Origin: Cylicocyclus nassatus
Lineage: Eukaryota > Nematoda > Chromadorea > Rhabditida > Strongylidae
NCBI GenBank assembly: GCA_958299035.1
Contig: CATQJL010000223.1
Location: forward strand, 48,658,162-48,722,161
Length of the DNA stretch: 64,000 nt
Direction: 5' to 3'
Shown here: piece after piece, positions 54,726 to 64,000 of the stretch
Layout of the letters: every line of letters begins with the position of its first letter
Position numbering within the stretch: the first letter of the stretch is position 1
Made by a program: the position numbers and the translations under genes
Notes under the pieces: generated by a model
What the model saw: only the letters and a program-made list of their open reading frames with translations
Databases searched by the model: none
Told to the model about the DNA's origin: nothing

Positions 54726-56549
54726 CCAACGATAAAAACAACGAAACTTCGCTTGAGTACCTTTGGATCGGATAAGGTAAACGAAAGCCTGAGTCGTAAG
54801 GTGGAACTGGAAGCATGGGATGCGGAAGGAAACGTTTACCAGCTACATTTACTCACGTACAATACCCTCACAAAGCCGTTGAAGACACCACCGCTGTTGG
54901 ACGAGGATATACGTTTCATGCAATCCCTGAACTTAAATGTAAACTTGGCAACGACTCAAGATAGCAAACCGCTGATCCTATTAGGATGCGACCAACTGTG
55001 GCAACTCATAAAAGAAGGGACGGCACACATCCGGCTGCCGTCAGGCCTCCACCTTCTACCCACGAAATTAGGACACTTGCCTACCGGTCAAATCCAAAGC
55101 GAACAAGTCATGCAAATCGACAATGATGACACAGAATCGACAACGTGGGACGCATATTGGACCCTCGAAGCGCAAGTAAACGGCATGGTAAACGAAACGT
55201 CCGACATCGATGAAAGCGTGCCAAAACAAACAAAAATGAAATCAACGAAACTCATAACAGCGCATAAGGACCAGCTTCCCAAAACGAGTAATTTCAGAAA
55301 AATGGCACAATCGACGGACGAGTTTGATGACCTGATCTCCATCGCCAAGAACAAGATATCAAAACCCCTTCTGCTGGGATACCTGGTAACAGCGAAGGAA
55401 GAACTCAATAATCAAGCTAAAATATGCAATACGTTTAGACAAGACTGGGATCACACTAAGCAACAGTGGTCAGATACAAAAGAAGCTCTGCAAGACAAGA
55501 TCATCAACTTATTGAAACTACTCCGCGCCGCGACCCTAGCGAGAGAGAGCTACACTAAGCTCTGCACTCGCTACATTCTTCTCGCCAAATGGCTACGATA
55601 TTCCTCACCAGCCCCGAACGAACCGGAACAAGAGTGGATCAACGACGAGTTGCTGCAAAACATGAAAATTATGAACAAGCAAATGTCCGAACTCGTCAAA
55701 GAACTGGAGGAAAAGTCAGATATGGTCGAGAACCTCTACAAAGACAGCATCAGTATTCGACAAGTACAACGGCAGGAAGTGAAGAAAGACGCACCCAAAC
55801 AGATCATGAACGAAGAAAGACCGGTCGAACAGATGGACCTGAAGGTGCCCAAGCTGGTTGATGACGAAGAGCAAACTGCAGTAGAACCATTAGTCCTACA
55901 AGAGCAAAGCGCGACGATGGATGACGAACTGCAAGACAAGCTAACGCAACGTCGCCAGCTAAGACAGGACATTGAAGAAATTGAGAAGGCACTGGATGCG
56001 TTGCCTCTGCGACAACTTGGGGACGTGAAAGGAGGAACCAATGTAGAAGTAACTTGTGCTTTCTGTCATGAGAAAAACAAGCATTACTCGGACTCCTGTC
56101 CCCATATCATCAACGGAGACGACAGATTTCGGATAGCACAGGGAGAGGGTCTATGCATTCGATGTCTCCACCACTGTGCACCCGGAAAATGCCACTTTTC
56201 CCGGAGATCCTGTTTCTACTGCAAAAAAGTGCGTGGCACAGTTGCCGAGAAATTCCGACCTCGCGATAGTGGACATCACAAAGCCCTGTGCAGCGTACCA
56301 AATTTTGAAGACATGCTTCGACAAAAGGAACTAGATGCAAGGAACGAGTACCAGGAACTCGAACAAGAGATCCAGCGACTACAGAAGAGAAAAGGTTCTC
56401 GCAAACAAGCCCAATACCAAGCAAAGGGTCGTGGCGGACAACTAGGACAGCGGCAGTGTCGCCAGCGACAAGAAATTTTGCAGCTACAGACAAGACAAGC
56501 TGGCGTAGAACAAGCGCTGCCTCCAGCGAGACGCCAGGAACAACACTAA
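54726..56549 (+). CDS. BEL/Pao protease tail fused to a second gag-like zinc-finger module
   Basis: Continues, in frame, the ORF broken at 43714. Residues to ~130: the Pao protease C-terminal region and PR-RT linker (LILLGCDQLWQL, LPSGLHLLPTKLGHLPTGQ, TTWDAYWTLE). In BEL/Pao elements RT follows that last motif; here instead comes a new segment beginning near 55301 (MAQSTDEFDDLIS) with a long charged coiled-coil (55380-55990), then a Cys/His region (CAFCHEKNKHYSDSC; CIRCLHHC; CFYCKKV; HHKALC, 56055-56290) like nematode Pao gag knuckles, and a Gln/Arg-rich tail. The stop is 12 bases before the 3' LTR. So the element encodes two gag-type regions and no polymerase. Confidence 0.82.
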   Translation, partial: PTIKTTKLRLSTFGSDKVNESLSRKVELEAWDAEGNVYQLHLLTYNTLTKPLKTPPLLDEDIRFMQSLNLNVNLATTQDSKPLILLGCDQLWQLIKEGTAHIRLPSGLHLLPTKLGHLPTGQIQSEQVMQIDNDDTESTTWDAYWTLEAQVNGMVNETSDIDESVPKQTKMKSTKLITAHKDQLPKTSNFRKMAQSTDEFDDLISIAKNKISKPLLLGYLVTAKEELNNQAKICNTFRQDWDHTKQQWSDTKEALQDKIINLLKLLRAATLARESYTKLCTRYILLAKWLRYSSPAPNEPEQEWINDELLQNMKIMNKQMSELVKELEEKSDMVENLYKDSISIRQVQRQEVKKDAPKQIMNEERPVEQMDLKVPKLVDDEEQTAVEPLVLQEQSATMDDELQDKLTQRRQLRQDIEEIEKALDALPLRQLGDVKGGTNVEVTCAFCHEKNKHYSDSCPHIINGDDRFRIAQGEGLCIRCLHHCAPGKCHFSRRSCFYCKKVRGTVAEKFRPRDSGHHKALCSVPNFEDMLRQKELDARNEYQELEQEIQRLQKRKGSRKQAQYQAKGRGGQLGQRQCRQRQEILQLQTRQAGVEQALPPARRQEQH

Positions 56550-56561
56550 AACGGGCGGCAG

Positions 56562-57157
56562 TGTCGCCAAGCGACAACAAGAAAAAACAAATAAATATTC
56601 GAGGTTTGCAAGATACCGTACTCTCATACTTGCAAACTTTACTTCAGGCTATTAAAAACAGCGCGTCCTAGTGACTCAAGGTGGCAGCTGCGCCAGATGG
56701 TAGCGACGATCCCGACCAAGAGAGGCGTCAGCACATTTGTCACTTATGCCTTAGCTCAAGTAGTGCGGCTTAATCGTATCTAACAATCTAGTTCGCTCTA
56801 AGATTAGAAACTTTTGAGTGCTGCGGAAAAGGCTTTATTTTGAGTTTAACGTTTTTAACCTTCATTGCCTAGTTTTAGCATGCGCATTTTGTCTGTGTTT
56901 TTGTTGATCTAACCTCCACATCATAGTTCTCATTTAACAACCATTTCACTTATGTATTTTTGTATTGCTCACTTATGCGTGCTTTACTCGTGTATTTGTT
57001 GATGCGTATTTAGTCAGTAAAGGTTTAATTACCCAAGTTTGAGGTGTTGTGTGTGTGGTAAAGTCCCGCGTGGCGTATTTGGCTTGTTGGTATTCACACA
57101 AGTGGTATTCGAGGTTTATCGTGTCCTAATATCACTTATCGTCACTAATTTATCTCA
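56562..57157 (+). repeat. BEL/Pao 3' LTR
   Basis: 596 bp, starts TGTCGCCAAGCGACA, ends TTATCTCA, followed by target duplication ACCGT at 57158-57162. Confidence 0.92.
57022..57043 (+). promoter_or_regulatory. SL1 spliced-leader sequence inside 3' LTR
   Basis: The same 22-of-22 match to SL1 as in the 5' LTR, again followed by GTGTTG. Confidence 0.9.
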
Positions 57158-57162
57158 ACCGT

Positions 57163-58294
57163 TTTAACGCCTTCCAAAACGATGTCAAAAACGTGCATGA
57201 GCATGGTACTATGAAAATTTGTAACTAAAGTCAGGAAAGGATTAAGAGGCTCCAGTGAACAGATTTTGTGGTATAGTGCCCAGATATATGAAGGTAGAAG
57301 TTGCAGCCACGCAGGAGCAGTAAGCTCGAAAAATTTAGATAAAGTCCCGTAAATCGTAAAGTCCCGCAGAGTCGCTGCGGGACTTTACGATTTTGACTGT
57401 GGCGGCATGCGTGCTCGAAGTGCCTTTCTTAGACACTCGTTGCGGCGGCACGCCTTACTTGAGATTGCTGTGCGAGCGGCGTGCCATAGTTGAGGCTGCA
57501 GTGCGAGCGGCGCGCCATCATTCGCAGCTGATGAGCGGCGCCCCATCATTCGCAGCTGGTGAGCGGCGCGCCTTATTACGGCCGCCGGTGCGCCTATACG
57601 CATAGACGCCATATTTGAATTCGCTCAAAACTTTCAGTTTGTCGTTGTTCCTTTTGTCCAGAATTTTTTGTTTTTTATGTTGGATTTCTTGCTTTGCCAT
57701 TGGCAATAATGACTTGCTAGTGTTATTTTTTCCGCTTGTGGTCGCTAAGCTTTATCATGTTGATACGCTTCCAAAGCGTCCATCTTTTTCATGTTTTGTT
57801 GTTGTTCCTGTCATCATTCATGGTCTATGGTCTCTTATATGCTGTGATCCACCCCTCGTGATGACATTGCTGTGTTTGTAATAAGCTTTATATACCGATA
57901 ACAAATAAAATGATAAATCAAAGCACGCATAATTACATTGAAGACACATTAGATTACGAAAAGAGCAAAAAAACATACTAAAAGGGTTCCAGACTGCGAG
58001 CGGAGTGCCATGCATTGGCGGCGCGCGTACCGTTTACTCGCGGTGCGCGTTCCAATTACTCGCGTGCGCGCGCCATTTGACGGCCGGCGGCGGGGGATAT
58101 GAGCGACCGCGCGCCGCCGCAGCGAGTGTCTGACAAGGGAAGCTCGCTGAATCGAGGTGATCAATTGATATGTGGTATGTACCCGGGCTAGGGGCGCGGT
58201 AGGTTAGTATCAAGTGTGCAAATCGATTCGAATCCTGTTGCTGTCCACGTTTTCTGCGTTCTTCCCAAATTTCGTTTTTCACCTGTTTTATGTA
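57163..58294. other. no supported gene; short hairpin and GC-rich repeats
   Basis: Contains a hairpin at 57351-57393 (arms AAATCGTAAAGTCCCGCA and complement, 7-base loop) and about three ~30-bp repeats of GAGCGGCGCGCCATCATTCG type at 57460-57570. A GC-rich patch at 58000-58130 has related GCGGAGTGCC/GCGCGCC strings. ORFs here arise from these repeats. Confidence 0.5.
57351..57393. repeat. perfect 18-bp hairpin sharing an LTR motif
   Basis: Perfect inverted arms around loop GAGTCGC. The arm includes TAAAGTCCCGC, also present in the BEL/Pao LTRs just downstream of SL1 and in the antisense LTR fragment at the window end. Confidence 0.8.
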
Positions 58295-58381
58295 TTAGGT
58301 TGTCCGGAAATTAATGCCCGTTTTGAATTTCAACCGCAGTAAGTCTTACACTTCTCACTTCAAAATAGGTTCCAAAGACAT

Positions 58382-59150
58382 TGGATAGAGCAAACCAAGC
58401 TCTACAAGAAGGTGATCTTACTTTTGCAACAATCTCATCCACATCGAGTTCTAAGAAAAAAAGTAAAAAGACTCAGCTGCCCGAAAAATCGAGAAAAATC
58501 GTAACTCAGTTCACAAAAATTCTACAAAAATTCTTACTTGCTCATGTAAACACTATCCACGTAAGTCATCTATATACGCCTTTGCCGCATTTTCGCTCTG
58601 TTAGAAACCAAGACTACGGAAATTTTTGTGCATTTGCCAAAGTGATGCTGTGCCGTCCCCACATAGGTATTTGTATACCACAAGCCTGTAGAAGTACAGG
58701 CTTAACTTTTCAGCTCTCTACAAACTTTAGTTCTCGAGAACTACCAAATATAGCTTTTGCTAGTCAGGTGGTCGAAGCTAAATTTTAGAATTCTCATGAA
58801 CTAAAGCTTGTAGAGAGCTGCGAATTTACTTTTGTACTTTTACACGTTTGTAGTATACAACTACCTATATGGGAACCGCACAGCATCACTTTGGCAAATG
58901 CACGAAAATTTTCGTTCTCTTTATTTCTAACAGAGGAAAAAATACGGGCAAAGGCGTATATAGATGTTCTTTGCGGATAGTGTTTACGAGAGCAAGGAGA
59001 TGTTTTGTAGGATTGTTATGAATTGAGTTACGACTTTTTTTTTCGATTTTTCGGGCAGCTGAGTCTTTTTAGTTTTTGGCTCGAAACTCGAGGCGGATGA
59101 CAGATTGCAAAAGCAAGAAGGCCATCTTGTAGAGCTTGCTTTGCTCTATC
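58382..59150. mobile_element. fold-back element
   Basis: Long inverted arms with centre near 58770. Landmarks on both arms: GATAGAGCAAA-CAAGCTCTAC at the tips, AAGACTCAGCTGCCCGAAAA and GTAAACACTATCC further in. The plus-strand 135-aa ORF through the left arm is not a recognised gene. Confidence 0.75.
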
Positions 59151-59170
59151 GAACGGTACTTTGCAATCTA

Positions 59171-60954
59171 CAGGGTGTCCCAAAAAATGTATCGAACGTT
59201 TGATCGTTAATATCTCTCTTCTGAAGAAGTCTTTTCCCTTGCTTCAGGTACCAATATGTAGAGCTGGATTCAACTTAGATTTGCATTACAGAACGAATTA
59301 CTCATCTTTCCTCATTGCTGTAGGATTACGGTAGAAACTTCAAAGAGGGTTTTAAGCAATGAAAGGTCATATTTTGCCTCAGAGAAACAAAACAGCCTGA
59401 AAACTTTTACGCTAGGCTAATTAGAGTTGGTGATTATAATCAGGCTTGAGCAAGACGTCAGGCACAAATCCTTTAAAAACGACCCCCCCCCCTGTGAAAG
59501 CCCCTAAACGACCCTCTGCTTCACCTCCAGTCCTTAGGGTGTTATATTCTGAAGAAGACCAGCCTTCACTGCAAGTTTCCACTTTTGAAAGTCTGTAGGC
59601 CCGACTTTCTGCGACTGCACAACCACACGCAACTTGACGGCGAGTTTTAGGTCTGGATAGTCTTCTTTTCAGAGCTATAATATTCACAGGGGTGGAGTGT
59701 TCGGCTTCAAATTTTCAATATAGCAAGAAGAGGCCTTGGGCACAATACTCATGTCAAAAAAGGGGCGATTTTTGAACGTTGAAGGCAAGTTAAGAGGGTC
59801 AGGCGCAACCCCTCGAAAGCTCAGGCGGCCTGACCTTTTGAGGGGTTGCGCCTGACCCCATTAACTTTATTTCCGAAAAAGCTTTTCTACCGAAGTTTTA
59901 TGTGATTCGCTAGCTCATCCCTCGAAGATTCCACTGTAAGTGTTTGAGCTTGGTTCGACTTGTTTCGGCCTTGTGCTAATCCGAGAAGTTGAAGCACTTA
60001 ACGTGAAAAACGCGCCGGTTGGGATTTTGGCAGCACTTCTTACTTCACTGTTTGAAAGCGATATGAAGTCCGATTTGTAGCATAGAACTTGTAGAGAGCA
60101 TTACTTTGTTATGAGTCAAAAGCTGACTTTTCTCACTTCTGAAACCAAGTTAATCACGTTTGAAAATCATGCTTTTTAGACGTTGAGAAACACTAGAAAC
60201 TGCAGTAGGTAATGGTTTGTAGAGTGCATAGAGGTAATTTGACCTGCTGATTATGGAAATGATACCCATTTCACACAGCAAGCTTCCTTGTTTACCTCAT
60301 ATGTCAAGGTAAAAGAGAAGATTTGGGTTTTGGCTGAAACTTCCATTCTGGAAACAATCAGTATGCTGTTTATGACCGTCATTCCTTCATGTGATCGCGA
60401 TATCCACCGGACTAGCTCATTTCTTCTTCACCTTCACAGTATCTCCCCAGTCTTATTGAATTCGATTCTCAATTACAACCCCCCCCCCTCAGTCTTACCC
60501 TCAATACGATCCCCCAGGTCGGGCGCGCCTGACCCCACGCTCAACCCTGATTATAATTGTAAAGTTCCCAACTTATTATGATGCTTCATTAAAGAGTTAT
60601 GCCAGGTAAGAAGTAGCGGCCATTTTTTCAATGTTCTTAAAAAGTGCGATTACACCGTTTAGAAAGCTTCGTAATCTTGTAAATAGTTAAGTATTGAACT
60701 TAGCGTCCATAAAAACCCTATTACACATGTTTTCACATTTCTTTGAAAATTGGCAGCTTTTTCCACATTGACGCCATATGTTTCAAGTTTCTACCGTAAT
60801 CCTACGGTAATGAAGAGAGTTGGGTGATTCGCTTTACAAGGCAAATCTAAGTTGAAGCAAGCTCTAGAAAACGGCACTTGAAGGAAGGCAAAAGACTTCT
60901 TGGGAAGATAGATATTAACGATCAAACGTTCGATACATTTTTTGGGACACCCTG
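59171..60954. mobile_element. TA-flanked Tc/mariner-type MITE, nested
   Basis: Ends CAGGGTGTCCCAAAAAATGT at 59171 and its complement ending at 60954, TA at 59169-59170 and 60955-60956. The arms continue through CGAACGTTTGATCGTTAATA. A strong 18-bp hairpin (GGTCAGGCGCAACCCCTC, 59797-59814 with 59840-59857) lies inside. No transposase ORF. Confidence 0.78.
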
Positions 60955-61281
60955 TATATAGAAGTGAGAAATGTATGATTATGGCGGTTGAAATTCAAAA
61001 CGGGGATTAATTTCTGGACAACTCAATATTGTCGAAGTGAAAAATGACATATACGGCTGGTTAAACTCTACTAATTATACATTCTGCCGTGCCATTCTCA
61101 CAAGTAGCAAGAATCAATAGTACGACGTGATACAACTTACCATATATGCTCCCTCCATATGCCATAGTTGGTTATTTGTGAGCAATCTAACATTATATAG
61201 ACTTCGAATAAAGTTTGATTGCTCAGACAAGTCACCAGAAATTCCGCAGGACAAGTCAAATTTGCAGAAGTTCCGCAGGAT

Positions 61282-61384
61282 TAAAACATTGGTCGAATAT
61301 CGTGAGAAAAATTATCCCGTAAGCCGTGTGTGTCATTTTTTACCTCAATCTTATATATTAGGTCGTTTCAAAAGTAATTTCGCT
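61282..61384 (+). repeat. 103-bp direct repeat, copy A
   Basis: Apparently identical to 61874-61976. It contains 76 bp of unique flank plus the first 27 bp of a mariner-type MITE end (TTAGGTCGTTTCAAAAGTAA). Confidence 0.85.
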
Positions 61385-61873
61385 GTTCATTATTGCAAAA
61401 ATGGAAACGTTGAAAATCGGATCTTCCGCGGGATTTTCATGCCAAAGTGGTTGAAAATCGGAACTTCCGCAGAACCTTCTTCAAAAACCTGCGGAAATTC
61501 CGAAAAACGCTGGAGGTTCCGCAGCACCATGGCCTGCCAGAACTTCCGCAGGACTTTGAATGTGTTGTCTCGTGATCTGCCTCGCCAACAACTAGAGTGC
61601 ATTATCGAACGTGTCAGCCGTAGCGTAGAGGATAGTAGGTGGGTCTTACAGTCATTAGAGTGAGGTTCAAATCTCGCTTCAGTGTTCTCTTTTGCTGTTG
61701 TGGTTGGCATTTTTCGGAACTTCAGCAGGACCTCATTTTGGAACTTCCGCAGCACTTTTACGGAACTTCTGCAGGTGACCCGGAGGAAATTCCGCGAGCG
61801 TTCTGCGGAAGTTCCAAGTTCCGGTCATTTGTCTGAGTGGTCAAAGCAAGAAGTTTGCCCGAAAATCTACATA
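61385..61873. repeat. segment rich in GGAACTTCCGCAG motifs
   Basis: About ten variants of GAACTTCCGCAG or its complement in both orientations (for example near 61433, 61460, 61498, 61515, 61540, 61718, 61742, 61758, 61800, 61812), so the segment folds back on itself. The ORF 61127-61663 crosses the repeat junction and has no recognisable domain. Confidence 0.6.
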
Positions 61874-61976
61874 TAAAACATTGGTCGAATATCGTGAGAA
61901 AAATTATCCCGTAAGCCGTGTGTGTCATTTTTTACCTCAATCTTATATATTAGGTCGTTTCAAAAGTAATTTCGCT
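61874..61976 (+). repeat. 103-bp direct repeat, copy B
   Basis: Copy B runs into the complete MITE at 61950. Confidence 0.85.
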
Positions 61977-63765
61977 TTTTTTAAACGAGCACCACATTTG
62001 ATGGAACCAAGGTTTCTAAGAGATCTTGGAGGTATTTGATGCAGCATTTCATTCTCTATCTAATGGTTATGAAATCGTTGCAGCGCAGTCAATGAGCTTA
62101 CGGAAAATGACCAAAATCTGTGACCCATGCTTTTTGTGATGGTCAAATTTCACAATTTTTCAAAACTTTTATATCAATCCTCAGAAGGAGTTCAAGTAAT
62201 GGTTTAATAGAGCAAACCTTATATTAGGTTGGCGGATAATTTCTGTTACACTTTGATTTTATTTTTTAAAAAACTAAGAAACTTTCGAAAATTCTTATGT
62301 TTGAGGAGTGTTTACGAGGTGCGAAGGTCTACCCGCCCGTGCTGTCAGATCCGCGGTCCGTGCGCAAAACACCCACTTTAACGGTGGGAGTAAATTTTAT
62401 GGACATTTGTCAGCGGGCTGGCATTGTTCCAGGTGATTGGGAAGAGACCGGCCAATGTGGTATTCGGGCAGGGTACGGTCCATAGATTTTAGCGAGCATA
62501 GGGGATGGCACAATCATGTCCGCACACGATCACATGAGCTACATGTCGCGCCATATTAGCGCACATTGGCATTTTGACATGAAGAATAATTTTTAAAAAT
62601 TTACAAAAATCATATGCACCTTTCCGTATCAAATCCTACACGATGCACACAAAAAGAAAAATTTTCAATGAATTTTTGATTTTTTCAAGCTGTTTTTCAC
62701 TCCTTGTTTTTCGCGTGCTAGCGGCACCAAAGTGCTGCCATAAAAGAGACGATGCGAAAATATGTTCTAAAAAAATTATGGAAGAGAAGAAACACTATTA
62801 AACACAGAGAAAAAAATCAAAGAAAAAATGACAATTTTGAGTGTGCTTATAAGGTTGTCGTAAATTTGCTGGCTAATTGTGCATTTGCGGCATCAGTCAT
62901 ACTAGTGTATGCGCCCAGCCGTGGCCTAGATATGGAGCAACTTTGGAGATTCCAAAGAACTTCTGGAGATTTTCAGAATTTCACTAAAAAAGTGTAACAA
63001 AAATTATCCGCCAACCTAATAGAATATAGTGCAACTTTTTTCTCTTTTTCATAGCTCGCCGTAATTTTTTCAACGATTTTTTAACATAGCCATTGGATTT
63101 TGGCAGGCCTACATCAGCCACAATCGCATCAAACATCATGATTTTTCGGAATTTAAGACTACCAAGATGGTACTATGTGTTAGCATTAGTTTTGTAGAGC
63201 AAGTGAGAGTTTACTGATTCAAAATATCAAATCTCGGGTTTTACGGGCACAGCATGGGGCTCGCTAAAAAATGAGTTATGATGATTTTACCCCCGGAAAT
63301 TAACGAATCGGAAACAAAAACACCCGTTAGAAAGAGGAGAAAATGCTGCATCGAATAATGCCCGAGCTGCTCTTCTTTTGATGTTCTACGAGGATTTAGC
63401 TGTCCAACTATGGAAATCGGTAGCATCAGTCAAAATTCTGTCAGAAATGTATGACAAGCTATGAAAAGGAGGAAAAAGTTGTTTTGTATCCAATAACGTT
63501 TGCTCTATCTAATTGTTACCTGAGCTCCTTCTAAGGGTTGATATGAATGTTTTAAAAAATTGTGAAAGTTGACCATCACAAAAAGCATGGGTCTCAGATT
63601 TTGGTCATTTTCCGTAAGCTTATTGATTGCGCCGCAGCGATTTCATAACCATTAGAAAGAGAATGAAATGCTGCATTGAATGCCTTCAAGATCTCTTAGG
63701 AACCTTGGTTCCATCAAATGTGGCGCCCGTTTGAAAAAAGCGAAATTACTTTTGAAACGACCTAA
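61950..63765. mobile_element. TA-flanked mariner-type element with ~275-bp TIRs
   Basis: TTAGGTCGTTTCAAAAGTAA at the left is inverted at 63765; TA at 61948-61949 and 63766-63767. The arms pair for about 275 bp (CACATTTGATGGAACCAAGG, GCAGCATTTCATTCTCT, ATGCTTTTTGTGATGGTCAA). The core is displaced by a second MITE. No transposase ORF. Confidence 0.8.
62224..63019. mobile_element. mariner-type MITE nested inside the previous one
   Basis: Ends TTAGGTTGGCGGATAATTTC and complement at 63019, with TA at 62222-62223 and 63020-63021. The TTAGGTTGGC start is typical of mariner-like TIRs. The 62-codon ORF at 62297 has no mariner transposase features. Confidence 0.78.
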
Positions 63766-63779
63766 TATAAAGCTGAATG

Positions 63780-64000
63780 TCTGTTAGTCTATATTGAATT
63801 GACACGTGTGTCGCTCTAGCTTGCCACGCGGGACTTTGAGGACGTGCGCGAGTCGGTTCGAGTGTTACCTCAAACTTGGGTAATTAAACCTTTATTAAGA
63901 CTAACAAATAACAAATTATGCGCAAAGGTGCTAAACTAAATCCTACAACTATTCTAAGTACAATTACATGATAACTGATGTTACTGTGACTGTGACTGTG
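63780..64000 (-). mobile_element. BEL/Pao-related LTR fragment, antisense, runs off the window
   Basis: On the minus strand this reads TAAAGGTTTAATTACCC... through SL1 (63890-63869), then GTAACACTCGAAC, then AAAGTCCCGCGTGGC near 63834-63820, the same order as in the 41107 LTR but with diverged spacing sequence. It is a related LTR or its relic. It starts just after the TAATATAAAGCTGAATGTCTG-like Helitron-type start at about 63766-63785. Confidence 0.65.
63869..63890 (-). promoter_or_regulatory. SL1 sequence, antisense copy
   Basis: 22-of-22 match to SL1 on the minus strand, followed by GTAACA, closer to the GTAA donor of true SL RNA than the two LTR copies. No Sm-binding AATTTTGG string follows within 60 bases, so I do not call it a functional SL RNA gene. 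Confidence 0.8.

Larger units (their letters stand above)
41107..57157 (+). mobile_element. BEL/Pao LTR retrotransposon, pol-less, with nested Ty3 element
   Basis: Two LTRs (593 and 596 bp) bound the element, and ACCGT occurs immediately before (41102-41106) and after it (57158-57162), a 5-bp target duplication. The internal coding region is a Pao-type gag with CCHC knuckles and an aspartic protease start (LLDTGAELSF), interrupted at 43714 by a Ty3-type element with its own 4-bp duplication. Coding resumes in frame at 54726. Without the insertion the element is about 5.0 kb. It has no reverse transcriptase, RNase H or integrase, so it would need enzymes from another element. Confidence 0.92.
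58295..61026. mobile_element. TA-flanked mariner-type MITE, outer shell
   Basis: TTAGGTTGTCCGGAAATTAA at 58295 is inverted at 61026 (complement TTGAGTTGTCCAGAAATTAA), with TA at 58293-58294 and 61027-61028. Pairing continues through CGTTTTGAATTTCAACCG. The inside is filled by a fold-back (58382-59150) and another MITE (59171-60954). No transposase ORF. Confidence 0.75.

Noticed and set aside
61127..61663. 178-aa ORF as a gene
   Set aside because: It crosses the junction of the 103-bp direct repeat and the GGAACTTCCGCAG-rich segment and has no recognisable domain.
63800..63890. SL RNA gene at the window end
   Set aside because: SL1 plus a GTAA donor is present, but no Sm-site (AATTTTGG-like) or SL-RNA stem-loops follow, and the flanks match the BEL/Pao LTR instead.
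1..64000. CRISPR arrays, rRNA and canonical tRNA genes
   Set aside because: None of the repeats has regular unique spacers, and no rRNA or foldable tRNA sequence was recognised.

Overview
This window looks like nuclear DNA of a nematode, probably a strongylid or hookworm-like species (inference). Reasons: small exons with GT-AG introns; TTTCAG-type acceptors just upstream of start codons, typical of spliced-leader trans-splicing; an exact 22/22 match to nematode SL1 inside an LTR; and RTE, Penelope-like, BEL/Pao and Ty3 elements of nematode type. There is no bacterial-style operon. Most of the window is nested transposon sequence, and only two ordinary host genes are well supported.

Layout. 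1-4.2 kb: TTAACCCT-rich repeats, then a decayed RTE retrotransposon split by a 1.33-kb terminal-inverted-repeat element with an 8-bp target duplication, ended by a fold-back element. 4.2-9.1 kb: fold-back, hAT-like and TA-flanked MITEs. 10.0-12.2 kb: host gene 1, a two-exon gene for a predicted secreted protein (about 705 aa) with 23 copies of a ~22-aa repeat and a Trp-rich acidic heptad tail. 12.3-21.1 kb: MITEs, a tRNA-like SINE fold-back and two head-to-tail Helitrons. 22.1-26.5 kb: two inverted Penelope-like elements (RT plus GIY-YIG) with pseudo-LTRs. 26.5-28.9 kb: a TTAA-flanked element bracketing a 3'-truncated RTE. 30.1-35.7 kb: host gene 2, a 16-exon gene for a GCNA-type germline nuclear acidic protein with a SprT-like metalloprotease domain; all phases close to one 546-aa protein. 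36-41 kb: inverted-repeat elements.

41,107-57,157 is a BEL/Pao LTR element with an exact 5-bp target duplication (ACCGT). Both its LTRs carry the SL1 sequence. It has gag and protease but no reverse transcriptase or integrase, and a second gag-like zinc-finger module in their place. Inside its protease-region ORF lies a complete 11.0-kb Ty3/gypsy-type element (43,715-54,721, target duplication CCTG). That element has an upstream zinc-knuckle ORF, a gag-pol ORF with an envelope-like membrane module between gag and protease, one pol frameshift, and on the opposite strand between pol and the 3' LTR a small spliced gene for an EGF-like single-pass membrane protein whose tail has PPxY and PSAP late-domain motifs. 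57-64 kb: TA-flanked MITEs nested within one another, then an antisense LTR fragment that again carries SL1.

Leads I rate highest: SL1 built into an LTR; the antisense EGF/TM/late-domain gene; the envelope-like module placed before protease. All calls come from reading the sequence by eye; no search or alignment was run.
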